Part shown: in pieces, positions 22,991 through 34,710 of the stretch | Numbering within the stretch: position 1 is the first letter of the stretch | Layout: the number at the start of each line of letters is the position of its first letter | From: Ophiobolus disseminans | Taxonomy: Eukaryota; Ascomycota; Dothideomycetes; Pleosporales; Phaeosphaeriaceae | Assembly (NCBI GenBank): GCA_010093685.1 | Contig: MU006220.1 | Coordinates: 651,502 to 715,501 of the forward strand | Reading direction: 5' to 3' | Length of the DNA stretch: 64,000 nt | Position numbers and translations under genes: made by a program | The notes under the pieces: generated by a model | The model's database searches: none | What the model was told of the DNA's origin: nothing | The model's input: only the letters and a program-made list of their open reading frames with translations

Positions 22991-25900
22991 ATGGCAAGTC
23001 AACAACAGGTCCACGCTACCGTCTTTCAGCTTGCGCTGCTGAAGTTCCAATCCACTTTGAGCGTCACGGAGAGAAAACAATTTGGAGCAACCACTCTCCA
23101 CGATCTGAATGTTACGATTGAGACAATACAACAAAAGCAGAAGTCCGAAAGAAAGCTTCGAGCAATGAGCAAGCTAGGTCGGTTCCTCGAAGGCATGAAA
23201 GAATATGACAAGATTGTAGCGGTCTTTCTGAATACGAGCGAGCTGCTGGCATTTATCTGGGTGAGAACGGCCCAAACTATCTGCGTAGCCGTGCTAGTTG
23301 CAATACTGAACTCTTTTCATAGGGTCCGATGAAGTTTCTACTACAGGTGCGTATTGCTGCACCACCTTTGCGTATATATCCCCTCCACAAACGAGTTGGC
23401 CCGCTTTCATAACATTAGCACCCGGCATTATCAGCTGCAATTGGTCAGGTAGTGGGTCTAGACGTCCTCAACATAGTTTGCGCGAGGATGTCCAGGACAT
23501 GCCGGGAGTAAGCATTCGGTACCCTGGTCGCGATGTCAATTATTGCCCCTACGTTAACCACAACTGACCAGAAAAGGTGGCCTCCACCTTCTACGAAGCA
23601 TTCGACACTTTACTAGAAGCATACCAACGTATAGGCGAGCACATATATTTGCTTGCGCAGTACGAAACATACTTCCACAACCGACCGCACATGTGTGACC
23701 CGTTGACACTCATTTACGAAGACATATTACATTTTCATTCAAAAGCGATGAGATTCTTCAAGAAGAAGAGTAATCACTGCAGCTACTATTGACTCAGCAA
23801 CCATCTAACAGCCTCCAGTGTGGCAACAGCTATTTCACGCGCTGTGGAAAACCTTCGAATTCGAGTTCGGCGCCATTCTTCGCGACATGCGCGAGCACAT
23901 GACATTGATCCACTCACAAGCGACAATTACACAATTTACCGAGGTCCTCAGGACCCAGGAGGTAGCAAAGCTCGCTTTGGAGAACCAGAAAGCAGCCGAG
24001 TTACACAGGCGACGCCAAGTGGTGCGGCAGTGGCTTTCTGCTGCCAACTGTGAGGCTGATCAGGAAACATTTACTAACGTACGCAGTCACTACCCCAGTA
24101 CTGGGCAATGGATCTTCAAGAACAATAAATTCAGCTCTTGGTTTGATCCCATCTATTGCTTGACGCATCTTTTGTGGATGAATGGCATACCCGGTGCCGG
24201 TAGGTCAATATTAAACACATCTGTATATAGTCGCGCTGACGTTTCATCAGGGAAAACAGTTTTAGCTTCTTTGATAGTCGAGGAGGCGCGTAAGCACCAA
24301 GATGTGTCTGTCATCTTCTTCTATTGTAGGTATCGCGACTGTGATAGAAACACGTTCCTTGGTGTTGCTCGCGGCCTCCTGTCACAGCTCCTATCTCAAG
24401 ACGATGCTCTGCTTTCGTTCATCCATGATAAGGCATCTACAAGTGGACAAACGACGCTGTGTACGGAATCAATCGCAAAAGAGCTATTGGAGACATCTGT
24501 CAAGAACTGCGACAAACTCTATGTTGTGATAGATGGCCTCGACGAGTGCGAGAGAGAAGAAAGGAAACAGATCGTAACATTCTTCGAGAGCATCCAGACA
24601 TCCCTACCACAAGACGAGGCTGACTCGTTACGTTGCTTATTCCTGAGCCAGGACGATAACGTCGCAAGAAAAGACTTCGCAAATATGTCCTCTTTCAAAA
24701 TTACAGGATCCCATACAAAGCAAGACATCCATACCTACGCCATGGCACGAAGCCTGGAGCTTCAAGCGAAGTTTCAGCTACCACCGGATCGACAGCACTT
24801 CATACAGAGTCTGGTAACAGATACAGCAGATGGTAATGTATCACGGAGGGACCAATGTTCGGAAACTGACTCTGCCTAAGGCATGTTCCTGTTCGCACGT
24901 TTAATGACGTCTTATTTATTCGACCAAACCTCTGTCGCAGACCTCGATGTACAGCTCTTGCCAGAAAATTTTCCGCAGGGACCTTTGAGACTTGATGAAG
25001 CGTAAGCATAAAAAGGGCATTTGCGGCAATATGCTGACCAGACTAGTTACTCGCGGATTATGAAACGGCTATCGCAAGCAGCACCAACGCACGCGCAAAC
25101 TCTTAAGCTCCTAACATGGATGGTATGTGCCAAAAGGTCCATGAAATGGCGAGAAATCCAGTGCGCTGTGTCACTTAATATTGAAGACCAAGTCGTGGAC
25201 TGGGATCGCAAGCAATTCAGCGTTGATTCGAAGGACCTCTGCGGATCACTTGTGGAAGTGTACACCGACGGCACAGTCAACCTGGTACATCATACAGCGA
25301 AACGGTAAGAAAAACTGATTGAATGGCATTAGTCACATCACCTAGACTTGCAATGCTGACATGCTCCTAGCTACCTTATCGATCAAAGCATTGTTGATGT
25401 CGAGGCTGGTGAGCGCAACCTGGCTTCATTATGCGTCAATTACTTGAGCTTCCCATGTTTCAATCCACATGGTTATGATGCGAATCTTCCGATCTATGTG
25501 TCGTTAGGGTACTACGGCTTCTTTGACTATGCCTACGCATACTGGTCACGCCATCTTGACGCCTGCTTGCGCCTCCAAACATCGATCGATGTCCCAGAAG
25601 AGTTGCGCGAGGCGACGGAAGCCTTCGTAGATACGCACTGGACAGAGCCAAAAACCAGAGCAGTTGTCCGACGCCCGTTTGTTGAACGCTGGAAACCACT
25701 AGAAAACAACGGCAATCTGGAGCGGCTTGTACTGGCAGGATGGCTTGCGCAACGGCAACTGAACGCATCTACGAAGCCTGATATGGACGAACAGGTGCTG
25801 AGTTTGCATCGTCTGGTTGCAAGAGTTCGGACCTGTATTGAGGAAGCGAGGGCAACGACAAGCAAGCCTGACAGGTTTCGATCCATGTACGGAAACAACG

Positions 25901-26523
25901 TCTTCAAATGCCCTCGCGTCAACTGTGTGCGGTTCTACAACGGATTTGCGTCGAAACAGCTTCGCGATGATCACGTACCAAAGCATGAAAGGTCGTTCTT
26001 TTGCTCTTTTCCTGGATGTGCAATGGCTACGCTTGGCTGTACGACCCTCAAAGAGCTGCAAAAGCACGAAACTGATTACCATGACACCCTCAACCTCGAC
26101 GATGATGAGCTTGAGTATCCCGAACTGCCAATCGAGAAGACAACGTTTCAATGCACTCAATGCGACGCCAAATTTACACGCAACAACAACCTCAAGATAC
26201 ACATGCGGAAACACAACGCTCCGAATAAAAAGGACTTCGTCTGCGTACAGTGCGGCAAGAGCTTCGCAAGACAAGGAGATCGCACACGACACGAAAGTAC
26301 TACGCATTCGAGCAGCAAAACCTTCGCGTGTGGAGGAAGTCTCAAGAATGGCACTACGTGGGGATGCGGTCGCGAGTTCAACAGGGGAGACATGCTGAAC
26401 AGGCATTGGAAGAGCGAGAAGGGAAAGCAGTGCATTCGACCCAAGGAACAGGAGGAGGCGATGGAGGCTGCGAGCTCGAATGCGACGCCTCAGCCTTCGA
26501 TCGTAGCCACGCCGGGTATTTAG
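22991..26523 (+). CDS. NACHT NTPase (NLR-like) with N-terminal DUF7708-like domain and C-terminal C2H2 zinc fingers
   Basis: Eight exons: 22991-23260, 23323-23346, 23577-23769, 23819-24199, 24251-24832, 24881-25001, 25047-25304, 25371-26523; 993 aa. Residues 60-230 match the fungal DUF7708-type domain placed before NACHT domains (LGRFLEGMKEYDKIVAVF, IWGPMKFLLQ, YEDILHFHSKAMRFF). The P-loop GIPGAGKT (285-292) appears only after removal of a stopless 51-nt intron at 24200-24250. Walker B is VVIDGLDE (381-388). A winged-helix-like stretch follows. The C-terminus has C2H2-type fingers, clearest at about 871-891 and 901-922, with two looser ones before. This is a known fungal NLR-like layout; members are thought to act in non-self recognition or programmed cell death, but the role here is inferred. 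Confidence 0.85.
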
Positions 26524-27547
26524 CTATGAAGGTGTAGCCGAGCGGGTTTAAATTACTCCAGACCTAGAAAAGAAAATGCGATCTTCGTCTGAGATCCTCG
26601 CCACATAAAGACCTCAAAAGAGGCTGGGCTTGTAATGCCCTCCGTTCGACGGAGCTCGCACTTAGTGATGCACCGCACCACCAAGTGCTACATTCGGTTA
26701 CTAAGACTTCAACAGGAAGCCTGTATATCCTCACAATACTATAGATGCCCAATTCTTTCTTAGTAACGATATAAGGATAGACAGGCTCTTATGTGCTGGA
26801 ATATAATTCACTGCAACAACATCAGTGCATCACCAAATACGAGGTCCTTCAAATCGAGGATAGAACTAGGCTTTGATGAGACTAATGACATATCGGCTCT
26901 CCATTGGAGCTCTTCTGAATTTGCATCGCCGCAAAATCTCAGGCAGCGATGGATTTCTCAGGCATCTCGGGCGGTCATCAGGCCGTCTTGCATCAATCGG
27001 CTTGGAGGTGCAGCAAGGCTGGACAATGGCTCCAATCGTAGCCCATGAGCTTGTCTGTTTAGGTATATGGTGGAAAGTGGAGCGGAAGACCGAGGCAAAG
27101 GCTACATCATTGGTCAAGGAGGTCACAATCTTTAAACCGGTGAGAAAAGGGCAACTAATCTGACCATCGCTCTCACACACCCATATATAAACCACCAACC
27201 TAGCCTTTGCCAGTAGCCATGCTTTAGTCGTATATGTCTTTATTAGTTGCTATATTGGTACTCGCTGAAGCCCTGGGCAGTTTGTCTACTTCGGCCTAGT
27301 CAGCCTTGACCTCCTCTTATAGTATTCTTTGACGACAGCATTCTACATACCTAGATTGAATGTATCAAATGCATAACGCGTTGTCTTTCTTGACCAGCAC
27401 AGTAAAAAACAGTACATAACTGTTGCACAATTCTGTGGCTCTTCATGGAAAGTTTCCACATGTGCCGTTCAAAAACCAAATTCCATGCAGTGTAGAGACG
27501 TCTGACCTGCTACGCCGACGACGCCACGACAGCAAAAACAAGGTGCT
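26524..27547. other. Intergenic region, about 1 kb
   Basis: Lies between the NACHT gene and the tRNA gene. A/T-richer than average, with short ORFs only. No protein family or repeat recognised. Confidence 0.55.
27534..27538 (-). terminator. RNA polymerase III terminator of the tRNA gene
   Basis: A run of five T residues on the minus strand starts about 10 nt past the 3' end of the tRNA, as expected for Pol III termination. Confidence 0.6.
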
Positions 27548-27651
27548 GTCCCGTGCCAGACTCGAACTGGCGGCCTTGGGATTTCTACTCTGAGAGCAGT
27601 CATATGTGGTGATATGAGACCCACGTGATAACCAACTACACCAACGAGACT
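27548..27651 (-). tRNA. tRNA-Met (CAT), elongator type, with a 30-nt intron
   Basis: Folds as a cloverleaf on the minus strand. The acceptor stem GTCTCGT pairs with ACGGGAC (one G-T pair) plus A73. The D arm is TGGTGTAGTTGGTTATCAC. The anticodon stem TGGGT/TCCCA has the T-T mismatch typical of elongator tRNA-Met, around loop CTCATAA. The variable loop has 5 nt and the T arm is GCCAG-TTCGAGT-CTGGC. A 30-nt intron interrupts the loop one base 3' of the anticodon, the usual position. Mature length 74 nt before CCA. The initiator type is unlikely because the T loop is TTCGAGT and the anticodon stem lacks three G-C pairs at its base. Confidence 0.85.
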
Positions 27652-28275
27652 TTTTCAATTTTTAATCGAAGTCAGTGCTGCACCATAGGAGCGAATGTGG
27701 TGAAATCTGAATTTAGCTATAATATATCCTATACCTACTGAAAAGAGCCAAAGTTGACAGGTAATGGCCAATGGCTGGGTCAAAGTGGGGAATAATCTCT
27801 ACGTGAGGGGTAGTCAGGGGCTGGGCAGGCCCAACAGAGAAAGGTTGTGCCTTAGGTATGCATCCAGTCATGTCACGTCCGCGGACTGCCTAGAAATCTC
27901 ATAGAGCTACACGGATGCGCGCGATGATAAAAACAGAACATCAAATAGTCTGGAGGATTCGCTGCATATCTGAAGGTTAGTCAAATTTTAAGAGGAATGA
28001 GTACTCCAAACAGGATTCCTGGAGGAAGTCAACATCTACTCCACAACGTCCCGTTCGAGGTGACAAAAGTATGTATTTGCCCGGCTTGTCGGTGGATGTG
28101 TCAAGCACGCAGACGAGACGGAAGTCGACAGTCATCCCCGACCTCGGCCTTCAAGGGTCTTATCGATAAAGCGCATCGTAAAAATTTGGAGTCACGTCAC
28201 GCTCGCAGTCACACCTGGGCAACGAACGGCAGATAAATAAGCGATTCCCTTCTTCTCAGACTTGGTACACCCACA
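27652..28275. other. Intergenic region upstream of ARG8
   Basis: About 0.6 kb holding the tRNA 5' flank and the ARG8 promoter. GGAGTCA at 28188-28194 is one base off the Gcn4/CPC1 site TGAGTCA and might tie ARG8 to amino-acid control; this is weak. No gene seen. Confidence 0.5.
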
Positions 28276-29829
28276 ATGGCATTGCGAATATCATTCGGAC
28301 GGGTCTGCGCCGCATTGCGTGCACCTCGTGTCAATTGCACGTCTACACGCTTTGCATCAGCGGCCGCGACTGCCCTCAAGGGTTCAAGTCTCCCGCAAGA
28401 TATGAAGGACTCAATAGCTGTAAGTATACACCTAATCCTCTGCCGATTGTCATGCTAATACTCCTCAGCGCGAGTCAACTCTCCCCGCGCCCGACCCGCC
28501 CGCCAGCTCCAAAACCGCCGGCCTTGTGAACCAGCAGCTCCCGTACATGGTCCCGACCTATGTCCGCCCACCACCAATGTTCGAGAAGGGCGAGGGATGC
28601 TACATGTGGGACGTTGAGAACAGGAAGTATCTCGATCTCACCGCGGGTATCGCTGTCAATGCTTTGGGCCACTGCGATCCCGGCGTGTCGCAGGTGCTAT
28701 TCGAACAGGTACATCAATTGTGAAGACATGCGGACGCGAGCTGACATTCTTCTAGTCCAGGCAGCTCATGCACACGTCGAATCTGTATCACAACCCACAC
28801 ACCGGCCTTCTCTCTAAGCAGCTCATCCAGCTCACACACGCAACCGGCGGCTTCGAAAGCGCAACTCGTACATTCATCTGCAACAGCGGTTCCGAGGCCA
28901 ACGAGGCTGCCATAAAGTTCGCGCGTAAGGTCGGAAAGTCGATATCACCGAGCAAGGACAAGCATGAGTTTGTGTCGTTCCACAACTCCTTCCATGGCCG
29001 GACCATGGGAAGCTTGAGCGCAACACCAAATCCGAAATACCAAACACCATTCTCACCCATGGTACCTGGCTTCAAATATGGGACGTTCAATGACATAGAT
29101 GGCATTAACGACTTGGTGACTGAGTCAACATGCGGTGTTATCGTTGAGCCAATTCAGGGCGAGGGTGGCGTGAACGTTGCAACACCAGAGTTTTTGCTTG
29201 CGTTGCGGAAGCGTTGCACAGAAGTTGGCGCTGTCTTGATCCATGACGAGATTCAGTGCGGTCTGGGGAGGACAGGAAGATTTTGGGCACATGCTGGCTA
29301 CCCCAAGGAGTGCCATCCCGATATCGTCACTACAGCGAAGGCGCTCGGAAACGGCTTCCCAATTGGCGCAACTATCGTCAACGACTTTGTTTGCGACCAC
29401 ATCAAGATCGGTGATCACGGCACAACATTCGGCGGTAACCCTTTGGGTAGCCGAGTCGCATCGTACATCCTGTCTCGCTTGTCGTCTCCAGAAATCCTAG
29501 ACTCAATACCAGCAAAGGAGGCAGCATTCCGCAAGCATTTCGACGCGCTGCGAAAACGATTCCCAAGCCAGATCAAGGAGGTTCGAGGCAAGGGTCTTAT
29601 ACTAGGTCTCCAGCTTGACGCTGATCCAACACCCATAATCACAGCGGCTCGCGAGCGCGGACTGCTCGTCATCTCATGCGGAACCAATACATTGAGGTTC
29701 GTCCCGCCGCTTGTCATCACCGGGCCTGAGATTGACGAGGCCATGCAAATCTTGGGGTCTGCTATGGAGAGCGTCTGGCAAAAGGACGAGGATGTGGAGG
29801 GTACCCCAGGCCAGCAAGAGATGCAATAA
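28276..29829 (+). CDS. ARG8: Acetylornithine aminotransferase, mitochondrial
   Basis: Three exons, 28276-28419, 28469-28708 and 28756-29829, all phase 0; 485 aa. An Arg/Ala/Ser-rich presequence covers about residues 1-35, pointing to the mitochondrial matrix. The class-III PLP aminotransferase fold is complete: NPHTGLLSKQL, CNSGSEANEAAIKFAR (cofactor phosphate region), HDEIQCGLGRTG (Asp of the cofactor ring) and TTAKALGNG with the Schiff-base Lys at 323. It transfers an amino group from glutamate to N-acetylglutamate semialdehyde in arginine/ornithine synthesis. The sequence favours acetylornithine over ornithine aminotransferase (GRTMGSLSAT, FGGNPLGSRVA). Neighbouring genes are unrelated. 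Confidence 0.93.
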
Positions 29830-30454
29830 CGTGTTTCATGATGTGTTAGTTTTCAACATGGTTTTAGCATGGCGTTTGGGTTTATAGACTTGCGTTCGAA
29901 GCGATGCAATCAAAAACTACATTAGAATTCTCCATGTGATGGTGGGGGGTTGGAGTGAGCCCTGATGCACAATCTAAATGTGATGGCCCAAATACCCTCC
30001 GTCTACTTTTGCAGCTCTCGAATCCCAGCTAAGAAACAACCTGAGTATATACGGGCAGCACTGTGCCAATCCTTTGTCTGAAATAATTCTCTAGATCACG
30101 GCAAACGTACGAAGTACCTGTCTCTCAGTGTATCGCGAAAGCTAAAAATAGATACTCTATTCTATCTATATACAGAGATTCTTAAGAACTCAAATTTCCC
30201 TTGTTATACGTAGATGAAGTCGTTAAGCTTGGCTTTTTAACTGGCTTTCACGACTTACTAAGAGCCTGTCTCTCTTGGTTGACCTTTTCCACCTAAAGCC
30301 GTTAGCGCGGTATCAAGTCCGAGCGTCCCCGCTTGGCAGTTGCCTCCTTCCACTCTTGTCTCACCCTTCATTCTCTGAATGTCTTCGATCAATACGCCGT
30401 CTTGACCCGAGTATTCAACAAAACCTCACTACGTTGGACTTTAGTATTCGTGTC
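29830..30454. other. Intergenic region between ARG8 and second SNF2 gene
   Basis: About 0.6 kb. The frame of the downstream gene stays open to 30275, but it has no ATG before 30455. No other feature seen. Confidence 0.55.
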
Positions 30455-33400
30455 ATGAGTGGGTCGGTATCACTTGATACGTCTGCTTCATGGCGTAGCA
30501 GCGGTATCGCGCATCGAACGACATTAACATCACAGCATGCTGGGTCAGATCAGAAGCAACCCTTTCACCCAGCCCACGATGGATCTGAATGCCCTTCGCC
30601 ACCACAAGATGTTTCAGCAGCTAGTGCAAAGCCCACTCCCGCAACGAGCATCTCCTCCTCGAACGCCGACGTAGAGAGCAAACTTGGAGACATCGACCGC
30701 TACGTTGCCCTAGGGTGTCTCCATTTCAACACCCAAATTCCTCTTGCTCGTGGTCCTTCGCTAGAAGCCAACTGGGCCGAGATGCTTGATCTCCCCGATG
30801 CGGTAAAGTTGATCATCGGCAACGAAGCGACAAGATTATTAGATGCACGCTGGATCCGGCTTTTTCTGCACCACGACAGCTCGAAAAGTCGCTCATTTCC
30901 TAGTATTGTTCGCGTGTACCTACTGCCAGAGGATTGGAATCGATGTTTCATCGATCGTAACAGCAAGAGCTTAAAAACAGCTTTACGACAGCTCCTTACT
31001 CAGATAGATACGTCGCCGAGGGTTTGGATTGGTGATCACCTCGAAGCTGAAATACAAACCTTTAATCTATGGGCGAGTGCAGAGAATGTCAGCCTTTACT
31101 ACCTATTCAACAAGCTACCGTCTCCTGCACCGGATCCAGAGACGATCAAGAGCCGCTATGCGAGGATAGCTGTGAGGGAACTCCTACGATCCGCGAATTT
31201 CTCTGAGTGGGAAGAGCATGGAGAACAGCCCTTGGCTGGACTGAGAACCAGGTTGTACCCGTACCAAGCACGGTCTGCAAGCCTCATGGTACAACGCGAA
31301 GCAGCGCCGAAGCTGCAACTGGATCCAAGATTGGAAGTGCGCACATCCCCGAACGGAAAGCAATTTTACTTCGGTGCACGTGATGGAACATTTCTACAGG
31401 AACCGAAGTATTACGAAGCGAATCGAGGTGGTATCCTGGCGGAGACAATGGGTCTCGGCAAAACACTCATCAGCCTTGCCGTTATCTTGACAACAAAGGG
31501 CCATCTTCCGCAAATACCGGCTGCGTACATGCCTCCTACCCCTGTGAGGGCCCGTGTCGGAAGCTTATCAAACATGACCGCTGCAATCATTGGGCGCTTC
31601 TCTATTCCCGCCAAAACCTTGATAGAACAGGCTGAAGCGACTCACGACGCAGACTACTCGAACTTGAAAGATACCCTCAATCGGAACGTACCGTTTTACG
31701 AGATTCCACCTGAGCTCCCACGTATTAATAGGAACACCAAAATACCTCCTTCACGTCAGCTTGTGATGTGCTCTGGTACTATCATTGTCGTGCCAAGGAA
31801 CTTACTGCATCAGTGGCAATCCGAAATACGGAAGCATGTGCTTGAAGAAGGCCTGAGAATCCTCGTGGTTGATTCGGTACCGAAGCGCAGCAGAGCCAAG
31901 CATGCAGATCAGAATACCGGTAACATGACATTTGTCAGCGATTTGCCAGCACCTACTGAACTTATGAAGTAAGTGCAACTCAACACCGTGTGTGTGGTCT
32001 CGGACAGACAATAACAGTGGTTGCCCATAGGTTCGATGTGGTTCTGTTCACTCGCACTAGATTTGATCAAGAGATCCAAGATGGTTCTGACGAGCAAGGC
32101 CGGCGAGCAGTAGCCGGTGTGAACCGCATTTGCAACTGCCCTTACATCGGAGCTACCCGCATACCTGATTGCAGTTGTATCGATAATGGAACTGTGTACG
32201 AGTCACCGTTATTCAAGCTGCACTGGCTACGCATGATCATCGACGAAGGCCATAGCTTCTCATCGTCAGTCTCAAATGCGGTGTTGATAGCGAAGCAAAT
32301 TCAAGCGGAGAGGCGTTGGGTTGTCTCTGGCAGTAAGTCCTAAATGGATCCAACATATCAAAAGAGTACACACTGACTTTCCAGCCCCTGCTAAGAATTT
32401 AGTGGGTGTCGAACTCGAAATGTCAACCCTTGACACCGACGACATCGACAAGTCAGCTCTTCGCAAATCCGTTATCGAGAAAAGGAAGACATTCACTCTT
32501 GATGATGTCGATGGTGCAAAAGCAGCCAAATCCCTGGGCTCCTTAGCAACTCATTTTCTTGCGGTACGCCCTTGGTGCGATGCTACCTTGGAGGGGAAGC
32601 TTGAATGGGACGACTATATCTACCGTCATGAACACCAGTACAAAAGGACATACTCTGGGTTTTCGTCGTGCTTTCTGCGAACCCTTCAAGGCCTAGTCGT
32701 GAGGACGAGGCCAGAAGATGTGGAAAAAGACATCATTTTGCCACCAATGACACATCGCACGGTATATCTCAAGCCATGCTGGTTTGACAAGATGACAGCG
32801 AATCTATTTGTCCAGGTCTTACGAGCAAATGCCATAACAAGTGAGCGGAGCGACGTCGACTATCTCTTCCACAAGAACAGCATCAAAGCACGACATAGTC
32901 TGATCAGGAATTTGCGCCAGTCCAACTTCACTTGGACAGGTTTTAGCCTTGACGACGTTGTTGGGACCTTGGAAACCACACAAAAGTATCTCGCTAAGGA
33001 TGAGAAAACGTGCTCCACGGAGGATGCAGCCTCACTGCTAGAGAGCAGCCAGACGGTTTCAAAGCTTGCGATAACTGAGAGCTGGAAAGCGCTGAGTAGA
33101 GCACACGAAGTGGGTATGGCAATTGAAAATTGGCCAGCGGGCTTTGAAGAGTCGTTCTCTTTGGCATACCCAGCAAAACCTGCCGTGATTGGCATCACAC
33201 AGCTCCTTGTGGGCCAGCTCTACGTTGATAGCAACCTGCTTTCACCTAACCCGACTCATGGTCTTCAGATGGTAGGCCAGGCAGCTAAAGCAAGAATTGA
33301 TGCTATGGTACAGGCTGATGACAAGACCAAGGACACCAAGGAACCTAATGAAGGCAACCTGCAGCTGAACAAAGCCGGTGTACCGTCTTCTTGCGTAGGC

Positions 33401-34450
33401 GGTCAACAACCTGTGCCAAGTCGACGCGTATCGTTCACGACAGGTCAGACATCTCCCCGGAAGCCAGCAGAAGTCGAGCCTGCAGAATTTTCAGCTATTG
33501 TGGATATTCCGGCATCGCCCATACGTCCCAGGAAGCGCAAACTCACTCTAGCAGAAGAGCAGGCAGAGCTAAACGCAGGATCGTCTCTTCGGAACACTCG
33601 TGTGGTCGCTACCACGTCGGCCAAACTGTCATACCTAGTCGACAAGATCATCAAGCATCAAGTCAACGAGAAGATCATTGTCTTCTATGACGGTGACAAC
33701 GCTGCTTACTACATCGCTCAATGTTTGGAAATGCTCTATATCAACCATCGCATCTACGCTCGAACGCTAGACAACACGAAAAGATCAGAATACGTCGCAC
33801 TTTTTAATGAGGATCCAGATGTTCGTGTACTTCTCATAGATGTAGCTTGCGGTGCCTTGGGCCTAAACCTGAACGCAGCAAGCGTGGTTCTTATTGTCAA
33901 TCCCATCAACCGTCCCGGTATAGAGGCGCAAGCCATTAAGCGTGCGCATCGCATTGGTCAGACTCGTCCCGTTCAAGTCGAGACCCTCGTACTCGAGAAC
34001 ACAATGGAGAACGCGATTTTCGATCGAGCTAAGAAGATGTCACGGGCTCAACATTCGGAAGCAAAGGAGCTGGAGGACGATGCAGGCATAATTAAGATCA
34101 TACAGCATGCGAGGATACTACCAATTCTGCCTGAAGAGGAGGATGGCGAGGCCATGTTTGCGAAACTCGAGACTCCACAGCAGGTATTTGGCCGGGCGGG
34201 TCGCCAAAGGTATCATCGCTATGGTACAACAAACACGAAGACGCAAGACAAACCGAGAAAGAAAGCGAAGACGATCACAAAGCCGTCGAAATCCTCCAGT
34301 AAAGGGAAAGCTAAGGCAAGCGGCAAGACTGCTGGAGCTGTGCCAGTGCCCATCGTGGAGCCGGCCACTGGGAGCCCGAATTCTGAGAGCTCGTTAGCCC
34401 AGGCTGAAGGCCGTAGGGCGGTCATAGGCAGGATCTTTCGCAACGCCTAG
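30455..34450 (+). CDS. SNF2-family helicase-like ATPase, DEGH type, no RING seen
   Basis: Three exons, 30455-31968, 32031-32332 and 32385-34450; 1293 aa. The first ATG of the open frame is at 30455; the frame extends upstream only through non-ATG codons. Motif I ETMGLGKT is at 330-337, motif II DEGH at 576-579 (as in Rad5 proteins), then SGTPAKNL. The C-terminal lobe has IIVFYDGDNAAYYIAQCLE, VRVLLIDVACGALGLNL and AQAIKRAHRIGQTRPVQVETL. The space between the lobes is long (about 250 residues) but I find no RING cysteine pattern there. The tail is Lys/Ser-rich and basic (KKAKTITKPSKSSSKGKAKA), possibly DNA binding. A fungal relative of Rad5/SHPRH-type chromatin ATPases; exact role unknown. Confidence 0.85.
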
Positions 34451-34710
34451 GTTCTGACACGGACCTGTTATATAGGAGGTACAAAGGCAAGTTCTGTACA
34501 AGGACAAATTCAGAAGCGATTGATAGGAGCGAGAAGTAATGCAAATTGGTTTCATATGGGGGAAGGTCGCAGATACTTGATACCCCATGAATGAGCTGTT
34601 CAATCCATTCATATGGTAGTCCATCAATCTTCATCATAGTTAAAAGTTATCATCACTACCCGACCAGTCATTTCCTATTCCAGACTGTGTCTATGCCATC
34701 ATTGAGCATT

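Noticed and set aside
22991..26523. NACHT gene as a pseudogene or as several small genes
   Set aside because: The pieces join into one 993-aa protein with matching phases; P-loop and Walker B are intact.
30275..30454. Upstream extension of the second SNF2 protein
   Set aside because: The frame is open but contains no ATG; the first ATG is at 30455.
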